NCBI RefSeq assembly: GCF_050753365.1
Contig: NZ_JBLZFY010000010.1
Coordinates: forward strand, 7,350 to 71,349
Length of the DNA stretch: 64,000 bases
Origin: Geminocystis sp050753365
Lineage (GTDB): Bacteria > Cyanobacteriota > Cyanobacteriia > Cyanobacteriales > Cyanobacteriaceae
Direction: 5' to 3'
The notes beneath the pieces are model-generated. The model was not told the DNA's origin, did not search any database, and saw only the letters and a program-made list of their open reading frames with translations. Of the stretch, positions 35,471-45,109 are shown one piece after another (position 1 is the first letter of the stretch; each line of letters begins with the position of its first letter). The translations under genes and the position numbers were made by a program.

Positions 35471-36777
35471 AACATCGATCGAAGTTGTACTTTAAATATT
35501 TTTCTGGTTTTAGGATGGGTTGCATTACTCAAAAAAGAGGCAATGGCTTGAGAAATAATCGTGGCGATCGCCGCTCCAATTCCTGCATAAAGAGGAATTA
35601 AAATTAGATTTAAAATAACATTGCTAATAGCCCCTAAAAAAGTTCGGCGAAAAGATAAATCGTTTAAGCCTTCGGCAATAAACCAAGGAAATGTACCCTG
35701 CCCCATAAACACAAATACGGAAGTCCAAATATGAATCGCTAAAATCGTTCCTGCGGGGCTAAATTCTTGACCAAATAATAGTAGTATCAATGGTTTTGAT
35801 AAAATTGTCATGGGAATAGAGATGGAAATGGCAACGATATTTAAAAATCTTAAGACTTTAGTGATTTTTTGGTAATAAAGTGCTTCATCGCCGTCTTTTT
35901 TTGCCTGATAAATACCGGGGGATACAGAAGATACGATCGCAGTGGGAATAAAATACCACGCCTCAGAAATTTTCGTAGCGGAAGAATATAAACCAACAGC
36001 ATTAGCATCAATCATAAAACCAAGCATAATTTGATCCATCTTCATATAAATCATAACGGTTAAGCCCGATAATATGAGAGGCCAACTTTCTTTAAGTAAT
36101 TTTTTGGCTAAGGAGAAACTCCATCGCCATAGTTTCAGGGAATAACCTTGACATTCATAGACAATAATTAAACCAATACCCGCAATAATAAATTCTGCTA
36201 AAGTTGCCCATGCAAAAGCGATCAAGGGAGCATTGAGGTAGATTAAAATTATTTTCAGCATCCCCACCATAATAAATGCTGTATTTTTGGCTAAAACTGT
36301 ATATTTCGATCGAACCTGAGATTGAAACCAAAGATCGATCGTCTCAAAAGCCCGAAAAATCCCCATTGAGCCTAAAATTGCCACTAAATAAATCGTTAAA
36401 TAATCATCGGGTTTGAGTAGAAAAATAGTCAAAACACTGATAATTAAACTGGCTATCCCCCCTCCAATTTGCAACAAAAAAGTAGTGCCTAATATCGTAT
36501 CTTTATCTTCAGGGTTTTCTGTAATAGTTCTGACTACCAAAGAGGGTAAACCAAGAGTTGAGATACTAATAAACAAGATAACGAAAGCCAAGGCATAGTT
36601 AAAAATACCAAATTGCTCTACTCCCAGATAACGGGCAACCCAGACTCCTATCAATAAGCCGATACCCATTCTCAAGATTCGATCGAAAAAAAGCCATCCT
36701 GTATTACCGACTATTTTTAGTAATTCGGGATTATTTTTTAAGTGTGTTAATTTTTCGACAATATTTTTGTAATTCAT
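35467..36777 (-). CDS. Wzx-type polysaccharide flippase (MOP superfamily)
   Basis: A 436-residue protein with about 12 hydrophobic helices and the N-terminal signature NTGWLFFDRILRMGIGLLIG followed by VARYLGVEQFGIFNYALAF of the RfbX/Wzx family. It turns the lipid-linked repeat unit from the cytoplasmic to the periplasmic face so the Wzy-like protein can polymerise it. The locus therefore follows the Wzx/Wzy route rather than the ABC or synthase route. It is transcribed against the neighbouring GT2. Confidence 0.93.
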   Translation of the reverse strand: MNYKNIVEKLTHLKNNPELLKIVGNTGWLFFDRILRMGIGLLIGVWVARYLGVEQFGIFNYALAFVILFISISTLGLPSLVVRTITENPEDKDTILGTTFLLQIGGGIASLIISVLTIFLLKPDDYLTIYLVAILGSMGIFRAFETIDLWFQSQVRSKYTVLAKNTAFIMVGMLKIILIYLNAPLIAFAWATLAEFIIAGIGLIIVYECQGYSLKLWRWSFSLAKKLLKESWPLILSGLTVMIYMKMDQIMLGFMIDANAVGLYSSATKISEAWYFIPTAIVSSVSPGIYQAKKDGDEALYYQKITKVLRFLNIVAISISIPMTILSKPLILLLFGQEFSPAGTILAIHIWTSVFVFMGQGTFPWFIAEGLNDLSFRRTFLGAISNVILNLILIPLYAGIGAAIATIISQAIASFLSNATHPKTRKIFKVQLRSMF

Positions 36778-37204
36778 AAAGTTTTATATATTTTTAAATC
36801 AGCACGACGTTTTTATTCTCAAAATTTGATTTAATGGTTCGACTACACGGTTATCGAGCGGAGTCGAGACTTATATTGAGCGTAGCCGAAGTGTCTGCTA
36901 AACGGACTAAGAAAAATTCAATTTTATCCCGACTTTGAAAAAAACCCTGCTTGTATAAGATTAGCCCCAAATTGTCCAGAACAAAACCCAAAGAATTACA
37001 CCTAACTATAAAAAAAATATCAGAGAATTTTATCATTTATGTAAATCATTTAAGATTGTTAAATATTTATTTTAGTTTTCTACGAATAATAATATTTTTA
37101 ATTTTGAAAAAATGTTCATGTATGGTAATTTATCACAAATGATTTAGGATTGCTATATGATATAAAGTATCGCATGGGCAAAGAATTAGACTCAGATTAA
37201 AATT
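36778..37204. other. Intergenic region between flippase and hicA
   Basis: 427 bp, AT-rich. The left part holds a dispersed-repeat fragment (TTATCGAGCGGAGTCGAGAC followed by TTGAGCGTAGCCGAAGTGTC) near 36850-36893. The frames that cross it are low-complexity and I do not call them. It should contain both promoters. Confidence 0.5.
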
Positions 37205-37441
37205 ATGGGAAAGTTAGAAAAATTAATCGACAAATTATTAAGAGATCCACCAGAATTAAGTTATGATGATGTCTATTATATTCTTACTAATTTTGGCTTT
37301 CAAGAAGTATCAGCCAAGGGTAGTCATCATACTTTTAGGAATAATCAAGGACAAAAAATAACCGTACCCAAAAAAAGCGGTAAAACCGTTAAAAGAACTT
37401 ATCTTAAACAAATAGTAATGTTATTAAAATTAGGAGAATAA
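37205..37441 (+). CDS. hicA: HicA-type mRNA interferase toxin
   Basis: A 78-residue double-stranded-RNA-binding-fold toxin. The conserved GSHHTFRNNQGQKITVP block holds the catalytic histidine. The start MGKLEKLIDKLLRDPPELSY is a slightly long version of the family. HicA cleaves translated mRNAs and is held in check by HicB, encoded 5 bp downstream. Confidence 0.9.
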   Translation: MGKLEKLIDKLLRDPPELSYDDVYYILTNFGFQEVSAKGSHHTFRNNQGQKITVPKKSGKTVKRTYLKQIVMLLKLGE

Positions 37442-37446
37442 ACTCA

Positions 37447-37710
37447 ATGAAAACTCAAGATAAATTAACCACATTAAAAGATTATTTAAACTTAAATTAT
37501 CCTATTACTTTTTATCCCGAAAATGAAGGCGGATATACTGTAATAATTCAAGATTTAGAAGGTTGTATTTCTGAAGGTGAGACATTAGAAGAAGCGATGG
37601 AAAATATATTAGATGCCAAACAATCATGGTTAGAAACTGCATGGGAATATGGTGATAATATTCCTTTCCCCTCTAATTTGATTCCTAATAATTACCTCAG
37701 TGAACCATAA
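37447..37710 (+). CDS. hicB: HicB-type antitoxin
   Basis: An 87-residue partner of the preceding toxin with the degenerate RNase-H fold of HicB: YPITFYPENEGGYTVIIQDLEGC, EGETLEEAMENILDAK and a W-rich end. It lacks a clear C-terminal DNA-binding domain, so it belongs to the short form. Order toxin then antitoxin is usual for hicAB. The module sits between the flippase and the export genes of the polysaccharide locus and may stabilise it. Confidence 0.9.
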   Translation: MKTQDKLTTLKDYLNLNYPITFYPENEGGYTVIIQDLEGCISEGETLEEAMENILDAKQSWLETAWEYGDNIPFPSNLIPNNYLSEP

Positions 37711-37897
37711 AGAAAATGATGAAAACTAGACAGGTGGACAAGTGGACAGGGAGAAAAATTCTCAATATTTGATGTACTTTTGAGAGAATTTTATTCATTC
37801 ACCAGAAATACAATCTTCCTGTCTGCCTGTCTTCGGAGTCTTCCAAGTCAGCCCTCACCTATTTTTATAGTTCACTCAGGTTAATAATTAGACTTTA

Positions 37898-37948
37898 GGC
37901 TCTTCTACTTTGAGTATGATAAATTATATCTAAAAAAAGGTGTCAGGT
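37898..37948. repeat. Dispersed repeat with GGCTCTTCTAC end, partial copy
   Basis: GGCTCTTCTACTTTGAGTAT and the following GATAAATTA...AAAAAGGTGTCAGGT match the left side of the element at 63597-63786. The gap 37711-38005 also holds GACAGGTGGACAAGTGGACA-type short repeats; otherwise nothing is seen. Confidence 0.7.
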
Positions 37949-38005
37949 ATGTCGAATCACCCTTTTTCTAGCCATCATCAGTAAACTTAAATGCAAACTA
38001 GCTTA

Positions 38006-39424
38006 TTACTCAAGAACATTTTTGATAATTTTCGTAACTATCACTTGTAAAGGCGCTCTCCACCAAAGAATAGTTAAACCAAAGGTAACTAAAATTGAGC
38101 CTAATCCTGCCCCGATAATTACTAATTTCGTTTTCGGTGATGTTGGGTCTTCTGGTAAACTAGGTTCTTCGATTAACTGTAGCAAAGGAAATGAACCAAA
38201 AGGATCGCTTTTCCCTAAATCAACTTTGGCAAGGGTAGATGTGAAGATAGCTTCGGCAATTTGTACTTCTTTTAATAAAGAATCAAGAGTTCGGGCTTTA
38301 TCGACTAAGACAGTCAGTCGTGCTTCTAATTCTTTGATTTGTTGATTTAATGCCTCTAGTTGCCCCACAAAGCCCTTATGTTCTGATTCTAAGGTGACAA
38401 TTTTTTGATATAGTTCTCCTCGTTTAATGCCTAAACCACTGGTATTGTCTAGGTTAAGATTTTGTAAGCTATTTTGATCTAAGGATTTGCCTAGTAAGGA
38501 TTCTCCTCGTTTTAAAAAGATATTAAGGGCTGTTTGCTGTTTGTCTTTTAATTCCAATACATCAGGGTAATTCTCCCCTCGACTTTCTTTTAAGGCTTCT
38601 AATTCAAGGGTGATTTGGGTATATTCTTTTAAACTATTTTGAAATTCTTGATCACTTTGTAAAGTAAGAGAGTCGGAGGCTTCGGGGGAAGATGTTTGTA
38701 AGGTTTCCGATAGTTGCTTTAGTGTGGCTTCCGATTGGCTGGTTTGGGTGATTAATTCCGCTCTTTGTTTTCGGAGTTGTTCGATCGTATTAATTAAATA
38801 TCCTACCTGATCGGAGGAACTTAAACCCGATTGCATCTTATAATCTGAGAGACGGCTTTGAGCCTTGGTTAATTTTGATTCTGCTTCATTCACCGCCGAT
38901 TGAATCGCCTCATTGCGACTGTTTTGTTCCGTTGTGCGCAGAAAATCTAATCTGTTGGCTAAGGCTTCGTAAAGAGCTTGTGCTTTTTGTTGGGCTTTTT
39001 CGGGAGAGTTGCCCGTTATTTCTATTTTAAACGTAGTAGTATTATTAATAATCTTGATTTGAGGTGAGCCAAAATCTTCTAAGGGCAATTTTAGTGAATT
39101 GGCGGCTTCTTGTAAAACCGTATTATTGGAAGCGATTAGTTTATAATTTTCTCTCGGATCAGATGAACTACCAAAAGCTGATGTGGTTGATGTGACGGCT
39201 TGTCCTATGTCGGGTAAGTTAACATTGACCCCTTGTCCGCTTCCTGCTACATTCAAAATTAGTTCGCTGGTATAACTAGGCATTGTTGTTTTTAGATAAT
39301 AAAGAGCCAATCCCCATACCATGCCATTAGCAAGGGCTGCTACTCCTAAATAACGAAAAATTCTCCATCCAATTCGTTTTTGGGATTTGGCTTCGATTAT
39401 ATTTGATGGTATAGCTTTGACCAT
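38006..39424 (-). CDS. Polysaccharide co-polymerase (Wzz/GumC-like, no kinase domain)
   Basis: A 472-residue inner-membrane protein with one helix near residues 25-48 and one near 430-455, and a long periplasmic part. After a Wzz domain (PSYTSELILNVAGSG) come coiled coils (about 170-400). It lacks the C-terminal tyrosine kinase of full Wzc proteins. It sets chain length and connects the polymerase to the export channel. It is the second gene of a pair with the OPX gene 16 bp upstream. Confidence 0.88.
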   Translation of the reverse strand: MVKAIPSNIIEAKSQKRIGWRIFRYLGVAALANGMVWGLALYYLKTTMPSYTSELILNVAGSGQGVNVNLPDIGQAVTSTTSAFGSSSDPRENYKLIASNNTVLQEAANSLKLPLEDFGSPQIKIINNTTTFKIEITGNSPEKAQQKAQALYEALANRLDFLRTTEQNSRNEAIQSAVNEAESKLTKAQSRLSDYKMQSGLSSSDQVGYLINTIEQLRKQRAELITQTSQSEATLKQLSETLQTSSPEASDSLTLQSDQEFQNSLKEYTQITLELEALKESRGENYPDVLELKDKQQTALNIFLKRGESLLGKSLDQNSLQNLNLDNTSGLGIKRGELYQKIVTLESEHKGFVGQLEALNQQIKELEARLTVLVDKARTLDSLLKEVQIAEAIFTSTLAKVDLGKSDPFGSFPLLQLIEEPSLPEDPTSPKTKLVIIGAGLGSILVTFGLTILWWRAPLQVIVTKIIKNVLE

Positions 39425-39440
39425 AAAATTTAATGATAAA

Positions 39441-40538
39441 TTAGCGAAAAATATTTCTAAAGATTAAAAGAGGATTAAGAGGGCTAAGTATATCGGCGAT
39501 CGTTCTGAAAACATCTCTAGTGCTGGTTACTTTTGAATCATAACAGACAACGCCATCTCTATTCATTAAAAAAGGATTATCGGCATCATCATTATTATTC
39601 CGCAGTAATTCTTCCACCTTTCTTTCTGTGACGGATGTTTCTCCAGTCAAAGGATCAACTCTAACTAAAATAGCACTTCGGGAGGCGTTGGTATCAGGAA
39701 TCCCCCCGGCACAGTTAGCGGCGACAACGGCTTGACTAAAACGAGCACCATAGGGAAAGGTAATGCCCTCTTGTTGATTGCCAATGGCGGAGGTAGCATT
39801 ACTATTGGCGGGAATAGTCAGGTTAGACATAAAAACTTTTATACCGGGGGGCGTAATAGCAGAAGGGCGAACTAATTGGGGTTGAACAAAGTCTTTGGCA
39901 GGGACTATAATTCGATCGCCCGATATTAAGGGTATATCCTCCACTGCTTCGCCTGTGAATACGCCTGAAAGATCAACGATCGTTTCTAACTCGCCTCTTT
40001 TAACGATAATTTGTTCTATATCTGCCGTGGGTAAAACCCCTCCTGCCGATCGAATGGCATTGGTGAGAAAACGCCCTAAAGGAAAATCTCCCGTTACCTG
40101 TTGGGCTTCTCTGGAAATATTGACATCCGCTCCTGATTCTTCTCTATTATTAATGAGGATTAATCCGGGTTGATATACTTCTCCGCTCACACTAACTTGT
40201 ATGGGCGACCATTTCAACATTTCAACGGTTAATTGTAGTTTACCTGCTGGGAAGAAACCTCGATCGATCAATAAATCTGATAGTTGTTGTTGTACTTCAT
40301 AAGGTTCTAAACCAATCACAGATACTGAACCCAGAAAAGGTATTTCTAATGCTCCATCTTGATTAACTTGATAGACTCCGGCAAAATATTTTTCATTAGG
40401 TATCGAAACTTGTAGTCGATCGCCCTTCGATAAAGGTAAACTGTGAGAGGATGGAATCATTAAAACAGAAGTCAACAAGAACACAAATACATTAATAACA
40501 GTTCTCGTCTTGTTAACCAATGAACTCTCCATCGCCAA
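39441..40538 (-). CDS. Outer-membrane polysaccharide export protein (OPX, Wza/GumB-like)
   Basis: 365 residues. A signal peptide is plausible at 1-35 (VINVFVFLLTSVLMIPSSHS). The PES domain follows at about 36-110 (LSKGDRLQVSIPNEKYFAG, GSVSVIGLEPYEVQQQL), then SLBB-type repeats (VSVSGEVYQPGLI, RSAGGVLPTADIEQI). The C-terminal part is longer than in GumB. It would form the exit path across periplasm and outer membrane. No lipobox cysteine is evident. Confidence 0.9.
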   Translation of the reverse strand: MAMESSLVNKTRTVINVFVFLLTSVLMIPSSHSLPLSKGDRLQVSIPNEKYFAGVYQVNQDGALEIPFLGSVSVIGLEPYEVQQQLSDLLIDRGFFPAGKLQLTVEMLKWSPIQVSVSGEVYQPGLILINNREESGADVNISREAQQVTGDFPLGRFLTNAIRSAGGVLPTADIEQIIVKRGELETIVDLSGVFTGEAVEDIPLISGDRIIVPAKDFVQPQLVRPSAITPPGIKVFMSNLTIPANSNATSAIGNQQEGITFPYGARFSQAVVAANCAGGIPDTNASRSAILVRVDPLTGETSVTERKVEELLRNNNDDADNPFLMNRDGVVCYDSKVTSTRDVFRTIADILSPLNPLLIFRNIFR

Positions 40539-40662
40539 TTTCTCCTTATTTTTAGCTCAATTATTAGTATAATCTATGAGTTTATATTTTTGAGTTGTCA
40601 CAAAGACTAATAAGGATAGGTAAGTCCAGACAAAATTAAATGAATATTGAGTTTATATTAAA

Positions 40663-41133
40663 ATGTTAAAAAAAATCAATAATGATACTGATAATCCTGA
40701 TTTTCACTTAAAAATTGTCAGTAATCTTGACGAAGTAGAAAATTTATTAAATTGGTTTGAAAAACAACATCGATCACATATTCCTGAACAAATTTGGTTA
40801 CAGGCTCAAACGGCTTTAATTGAAGGATTTACCAATGCGGTGCGTCACGCCCATGAATATCACACAGAAGACACTCCGATTGATGTGAGACTAGAGATTA
40901 CAAGTCATCATTTAGAAATGAAAATTTGGGATCAAGGTATATTCTTTGATTTAATATCAGCGTTGCACAATTTACACACCAAAATTAGCTCTAATGACAT
41001 TGATTTGTTTGAAAGGGAGTCTCAATGGGGTTTTATTTTTTTCCTCAAATTAAGAGATGAATTTGGTTGGTCGATCGATTATATTCAAGAGGATAAGTTG
41101 AATTGTTTGAAAGTTCGATCGCCTTATTTTTAA
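40663..41133 (+). CDS. RsbW-like anti-sigma/serine kinase (HATPase_c_2)
   Basis: A 156-residue GHKL-fold protein. The N-box EGFTNAVRHAH (54-64) and the G1 box WDQG (89-92) are present, while the later part is short, as in SpoIIAB/RsbW proteins. These kinases bind and phosphorylate STAS-domain proteins on the DSSG/DSTG serine and alternatively hold a target. No sigma factor or separate STAS gene is adjacent; the only STAS domain in the window is the one fused to the priming transferase at 22002-22985. It diverges from the export genes (124-bp gap). Confidence 0.85.
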   Translation: MLKKINNDTDNPDFHLKIVSNLDEVENLLNWFEKQHRSHIPEQIWLQAQTALIEGFTNAVRHAHEYHTEDTPIDVRLEITSHHLEMKIWDQGIFFDLISALHNLHTKISSNDIDLFERESQWGFIFFLKLRDEFGWSIDYIQEDKLNCLKVRSPYF

Positions 41134-41178
41134 GATAGTGTGAGAGAATGAAGAAAGTCAAATGAAAAATTCAATATC

Positions 41179-41214
41179 GTAGGTTGGGTTAGCGTTAGCG
41201 TAACCCAAAAATAA
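41179..41214. repeat. 36-bp palindromic repeat, copy 2
   Basis: Identical to 21876-21911 and in the same orientation. It follows the stop of the RsbW-like gene by 45 bp. Confidence 0.85.
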
Positions 41215-41261
41215 ATATTAATAATTTCAATAGAATTGTAGCAAAGTTTTAAATTTTAAAG

Positions 41262-44200
41262 ATGTCAAATAATCCCAAACAAGCCTTAAACTATGTATTC
41301 AGAAAAATACCTGTGGCGAGGGAAGATATTAATAAATTTAAGCAAAATTTAGAGAATTTACTGACTATAACGGATAGTAAAATTAACGAATCGGAAGAAT
41401 ATCATAAAAATAACTTACGGGATTTTCTCAATCAAACTTATTATCATCCCTATCATTATCTCAACACTCAAAATAGAAATGATTTAGTAATTCATAATGG
41501 TAATAAAGACAGTAAAATTGGTGTTATTATCGAGACAAAAAAGCCAGAAAATAAAAGCGAGATGGTAAGTATTGATAAATTTAATGTTAAGTCATTACAG
41601 CAGTTACTTTTTTATTATTTACAAGCCCGAATTAACGAAAATAACATCAACTTAAAACATTTAATTATCACCGATATTTATAACTGGTTTATCTTTGATG
41701 CCAATTTATTTGAAAGATTATTTTATCATCATAAACCCTTAATTAAAGAATTTAATAACTTTCAAGAAGGCAGATTAACTAGCAAAAAAAAAGAGCTTTT
41801 TTATCAAGATATTGCTAGTCAATATATAACTGAAAATGAGCAAGAATTAAAGGAAAATTGTACCTATTTTAACCTGACTGACTATCAAAACATCTCCGAA
41901 GATAAGCAATTAATTCCTCTTTATAAAATATTCTCTCCTCAGCATTTATTAAAGTTACCCTTTGTTAATGATAGCAATAGTTTAAATCAAGATTTTTACT
42001 GCGAATTATTACACATAATTGGATTAACAGAAGTCAAAGATAAAAGCAAAAAATTAATTCAAAGACTCCCCCTAGAAAATCGAAATCAAGGCTCACTATT
42101 AGAAAATGTCATCTATCATTTAGATACTTATAATAAACTTGATAATTTATCTATATTCAGTGAAACAATAAAAGATGCAGGTAATGAGAGGGAAAAGGGA
42201 AAAGGGAAGAGGGAAAAGGAGTTGTTAGAATTTTCACATGATAATAATGAATTAAGAGAGAATTATCAAGAAGAATTATTTAAAATTGCCTTAGAATTAG
42301 TAATTACTTGGATTAACCGTATTTTGTTCTTAAAATTACTGGAAGCCCAATTAATTAACTATAATAATGGGGATAAAAACTATAGTTTTCTGAATAAGGA
42401 AAAGATTACTCATTTTAATGATTTAGATACTTTATTCTTTCAAGTCTTAGCAAAAAAAATTGAGGAGAGAAACCCTGATATTCAAGTTAAATTTAGTCAT
42501 ATCCCTTATCTTAATAGTGGCTTATTTGAGACAACAGAGTTAGAAAATAAAACCCTTTTTATTGCTAACTTAAATAATGATTATCAATTACCCTTATTTA
42601 AGCATACGGTGTTAAAAGATAATCAAGGCAAAAGAAAAACAGGAGAGTTAAACACATTAACTTATTTATTCGAGTTTTTATCGGCTTATAACTTCAGTAA
42701 TGAAGGCAAAGAGGAAATCCAAGAGGAAAGAAAAGGTTTAATTAATGCCTCCGTTTTGGGGTTAATTTTTGAGAAGATTAACGGTTATCAAGATGGCTCG
42801 TTTTTTACACCCGGTTTTATTACTATGTATATGTGTCGGGAAACCATCACTAAGGCAATTATTACTAAATTTCATCAAGTTAAAAAATGGAATTGTCAAA
42901 ATATTGACGAGTTAAAAGAATTAATAGAATATCAAAGTCCAGAAGCAAGAAATGAGGCAAATTCTATCATTAATAGTATCACCATTTGCGATCCTGCGGT
43001 AGGTTCTGGTCATTTTTTAGTGTCGGCTTTAAACGAAATTATCGCTTTAAAAAGTAGCTTAAATATTTGGCAGGATAGACAAGGTAAACGTATTAAGGAA
43101 TATTCGATCGAACTGGAAAACGATGAGTTAATAATTAAAGATGAAGATGGAGAATTGTACAATTATAAGCCCGAATTTGCTAATAGTCAACGCATCCAAG
43201 AAAGTTTATTCCACGAAAAGAAAACCATCATCGAAAATTGTTTATTTGGGGTGGATATTAATATTAATTCCGTCAAAATTTGTCGGTTAAGACTGTGGAT
43301 TGAGTTACTCAAAAATGCTTATTATATTCTCCCCTTACGAAGGGAGGTTAGGGGTGATCGCACTCTTGAAACTTTGCCAAATATTGATATTAATATTAAG
43401 TGCGGTAACTCTTTAATTAGTCGTTTTGACTTAAAATCTGACTTAAAATTAGCGCTGAAAAAACATAATTTAACTATTAAAGATTATCAACAGGCAATCA
43501 AAACTTATCATAACCCAAAAAGTCGTCAAGAAAAACAGCAAGTTATCACTTTAATTAAGCAAATCAAAGATAATTTTACTATGGCAATGACGGGAAATGC
43601 TCCACTTCAACAGGAGTTAAGAAAAAAGGAAAGTGAGTTATATAATCTACAAAATCAACAATCTTTATTTGAGGAGTCAGTGAAGGAGAAAAAAGCTAGA
43701 AAAAAGAAGGAAAAAGATTTAGAAAAACAAATTAATTTATTGAGTAAGGAGATAGATGATAAACAAAATAATGCTATCTATCGTCATGGTTTTGAGTGGC
43801 GTTTTGAGTTTCCCGAAGTGTTAGATAAAAATGGTGATTTTATCGGTTTTGATGTGATTATTGGAAATCCACCCTACGGAGTTAAATTAACTCAAAATCA
43901 ACAAACTATTCTCAATCAAATTTATAATTATGGCACAACGGAAACAGCAATTTTATTTATCAAAAAAGGCTATGAAATGTTAAATAAATCTGGCATTCAG
44001 TCTTATATTATTCCTAAGTCTTTTACTTTTGCTTCTAATTATCAAAAAATTAGAGAGGATACCATTAAAGATTTAACTAAAATTGTGGATTGTGGTAAGG
44101 TTTGGCAAGATGTAAAACTAGAAGTGTGTATTTTTCAACTTAATAAAAATAAAGTTAATAATAGTTATGATTCTTACAAACGTTTTGGAGGAAATATCGA

Positions 44201-44930
44201 ATATTTAACTACTTTAGATAAAGACTTATTTACTAAATTTGGCTTTATTATTAATGGTATCAATAATCAAGAAATTAAGTTAGGATTAAAAATATTAAAT
44301 AACTGTCAATTTTTAAATGATATTAGCACTAATCAAAGAGGTGCGATGTTGCAAAAATTAGTTACTAACACAGGGGATTGTGATGTAATTGGCGGTGCAG
44401 ACGTGCAAAAATACGGTATTCAAGGCATAAAAGGCAAAATTAACCGTCAAATTGTTAATGATAATAAGGCATTTATTAAGGCTAATTCTCTTTTAGTTCA
44501 AAATATTATTGCTCATATAATGAATCCGATCGAGCATATACAAATTACGGTTTGTATTCCAGAAAATCAAGATTTAATTTTAGTGGATACCATTAATCAA
44601 ATTGAATTAAAATCAGAGATTAAACCAGAATTTATTTGGGCTTTATTACACTCAAAATTGCTGAATTGGTATGTTTATTTATTTGTCTTTGCTAAGGCTA
44701 TTCGCACCATGCACTTTGATAATCAAGTCACTGCAAAAATTCCTATTCCTAAAGATATTAATGAGCAAAAACAAGAAATATTTAGCAAATTAGTAACAAA
44801 AATATTAGAAGAAAAAAGGACAAATGCTGTAGCAGATACCAACAAATTAGAGAGAGAAATCGATTTATTAGTGTATAAGTTATATGGCTTAACGGCGGAG
44901 GAAATTAAAATAATTGAAAGTGAAAATTAA
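41262..44930 (+). CDS. Type IIG restriction-methylation enzyme (Eco57I-like)
   Basis: One 1222-residue chain with all three functions. The N-terminal PD-(D/E)XK nuclease has IGVIIETKKP (Glu91, Lys93). The N6-adenine methyltransferase has motif I ICDPAVGSGHFLVSAL (Asp577) and motif IV IGNPPYG (Asn869 onward). The end is a TaqI-type specificity domain with the HSKLLNWYVY...AIRTMHF segment. The recognition site cannot be read from sequence. Two stretches look like repeat DNA captured in frame: GNEREKGKGKREKE (heptanucleotide repeat at 42187-42219) and LPLRREVRGDR (palindrome at about 43329-43362). Both lie outside the catalytic motifs, so the enzyme may still work. Confidence 0.88.
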   Translation: MSNNPKQALNYVFRKIPVAREDINKFKQNLENLLTITDSKINESEEYHKNNLRDFLNQTYYHPYHYLNTQNRNDLVIHNGNKDSKIGVIIETKKPENKSEMVSIDKFNVKSLQQLLFYYLQARINENNINLKHLIITDIYNWFIFDANLFERLFYHHKPLIKEFNNFQEGRLTSKKKELFYQDIASQYITENEQELKENCTYFNLTDYQNISEDKQLIPLYKIFSPQHLLKLPFVNDSNSLNQDFYCELLHIIGLTEVKDKSKKLIQRLPLENRNQGSLLENVIYHLDTYNKLDNLSIFSETIKDAGNEREKGKGKREKELLEFSHDNNELRENYQEELFKIALELVITWINRILFLKLLEAQLINYNNGDKNYSFLNKEKITHFNDLDTLFFQVLAKKIEERNPDIQVKFSHIPYLNSGLFETTELENKTLFIANLNNDYQLPLFKHTVLKDNQGKRKTGELNTLTYLFEFLSAYNFSNEGKEEIQEERKGLINASVLGLIFEKINGYQDGSFFTPGFITMYMCRETITKAIITKFHQVKKWNCQNIDELKELIEYQSPEARNEANSIINSITICDPAVGSGHFLVSALNEIIALKSSLNIWQDRQGKRIKEYSIELENDELIIKDEDGELYNYKPEFANSQRIQESLFHEKKTIIENCLFGVDININSVKICRLRLWIELLKNAYYILPLRREVRGDRTLETLPNIDINIKCGNSLISRFDLKSDLKLALKKHNLTIKDYQQAIKTYHNPKSRQEKQQVITLIKQIKDNFTMAMTGNAPLQQELRKKESELYNLQNQQSLFEESVKEKKARKKKEKDLEKQINLLSKEIDDKQNNAIYRHGFEWRFEFPEVLDKNGDFIGFDVIIGNPPYGVKLTQNQQTILNQIYNYGTTETAILFIKKGYEMLNKSGIQSYIIPKSFTFASNYQKIREDTIKDLTKIVDCGKVWQDVKLEVCIFQLNKNKVNNSYDSYKRFGGNIEYLTTLDKDLFTKFGFIINGINNQEIKLGLKILNNCQFLNDISTNQRGAMLQKLVTNTGDCDVIGGADVQKYGIQGIKGKINRQIVNDNKAFIKANSLLVQNIIAHIMNPIEHIQITVCIPENQDLILVDTINQIELKSEIKPEFIWALLHSKLLNWYVYLFVFAKAIRTMHFDNQVTAKIPIPKDINEQKQEIFSKLVTKILEEKRTNAVADTNKLEREIDLLVYKLYGLTAEEIKIIESEN

Positions 44931-45010
44931 CGTCTCTAAAAATATTCGACAAAAAGATGATTTATAGTTCACTCTTTAACTATTGTGAATAATCAGATTT
45001 AAAATGCCCT

Positions 45011-45109
45011 GTTTTTGAGTAAAAATTGCCAAAAATTCGCACTTTTTTATGAATATAGTGTGCCTAAACCATTGATTTTAATAACCTTTTGATTTATTCA
45101 GCAAACCCT
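45011..45109. repeat. About 95-bp dispersed repeat, copy 2
   Basis: Matches 6411-6509 closely, including TTGATTTTAATAACCTTTTG at the right side, and runs into the natD stop codon. Confidence 0.8.

Noticed and set aside
36851..37142. Two short overlapping frames on opposite strands
   Set aside because: AT-rich, low-complexity translation that runs through a dispersed repeat.
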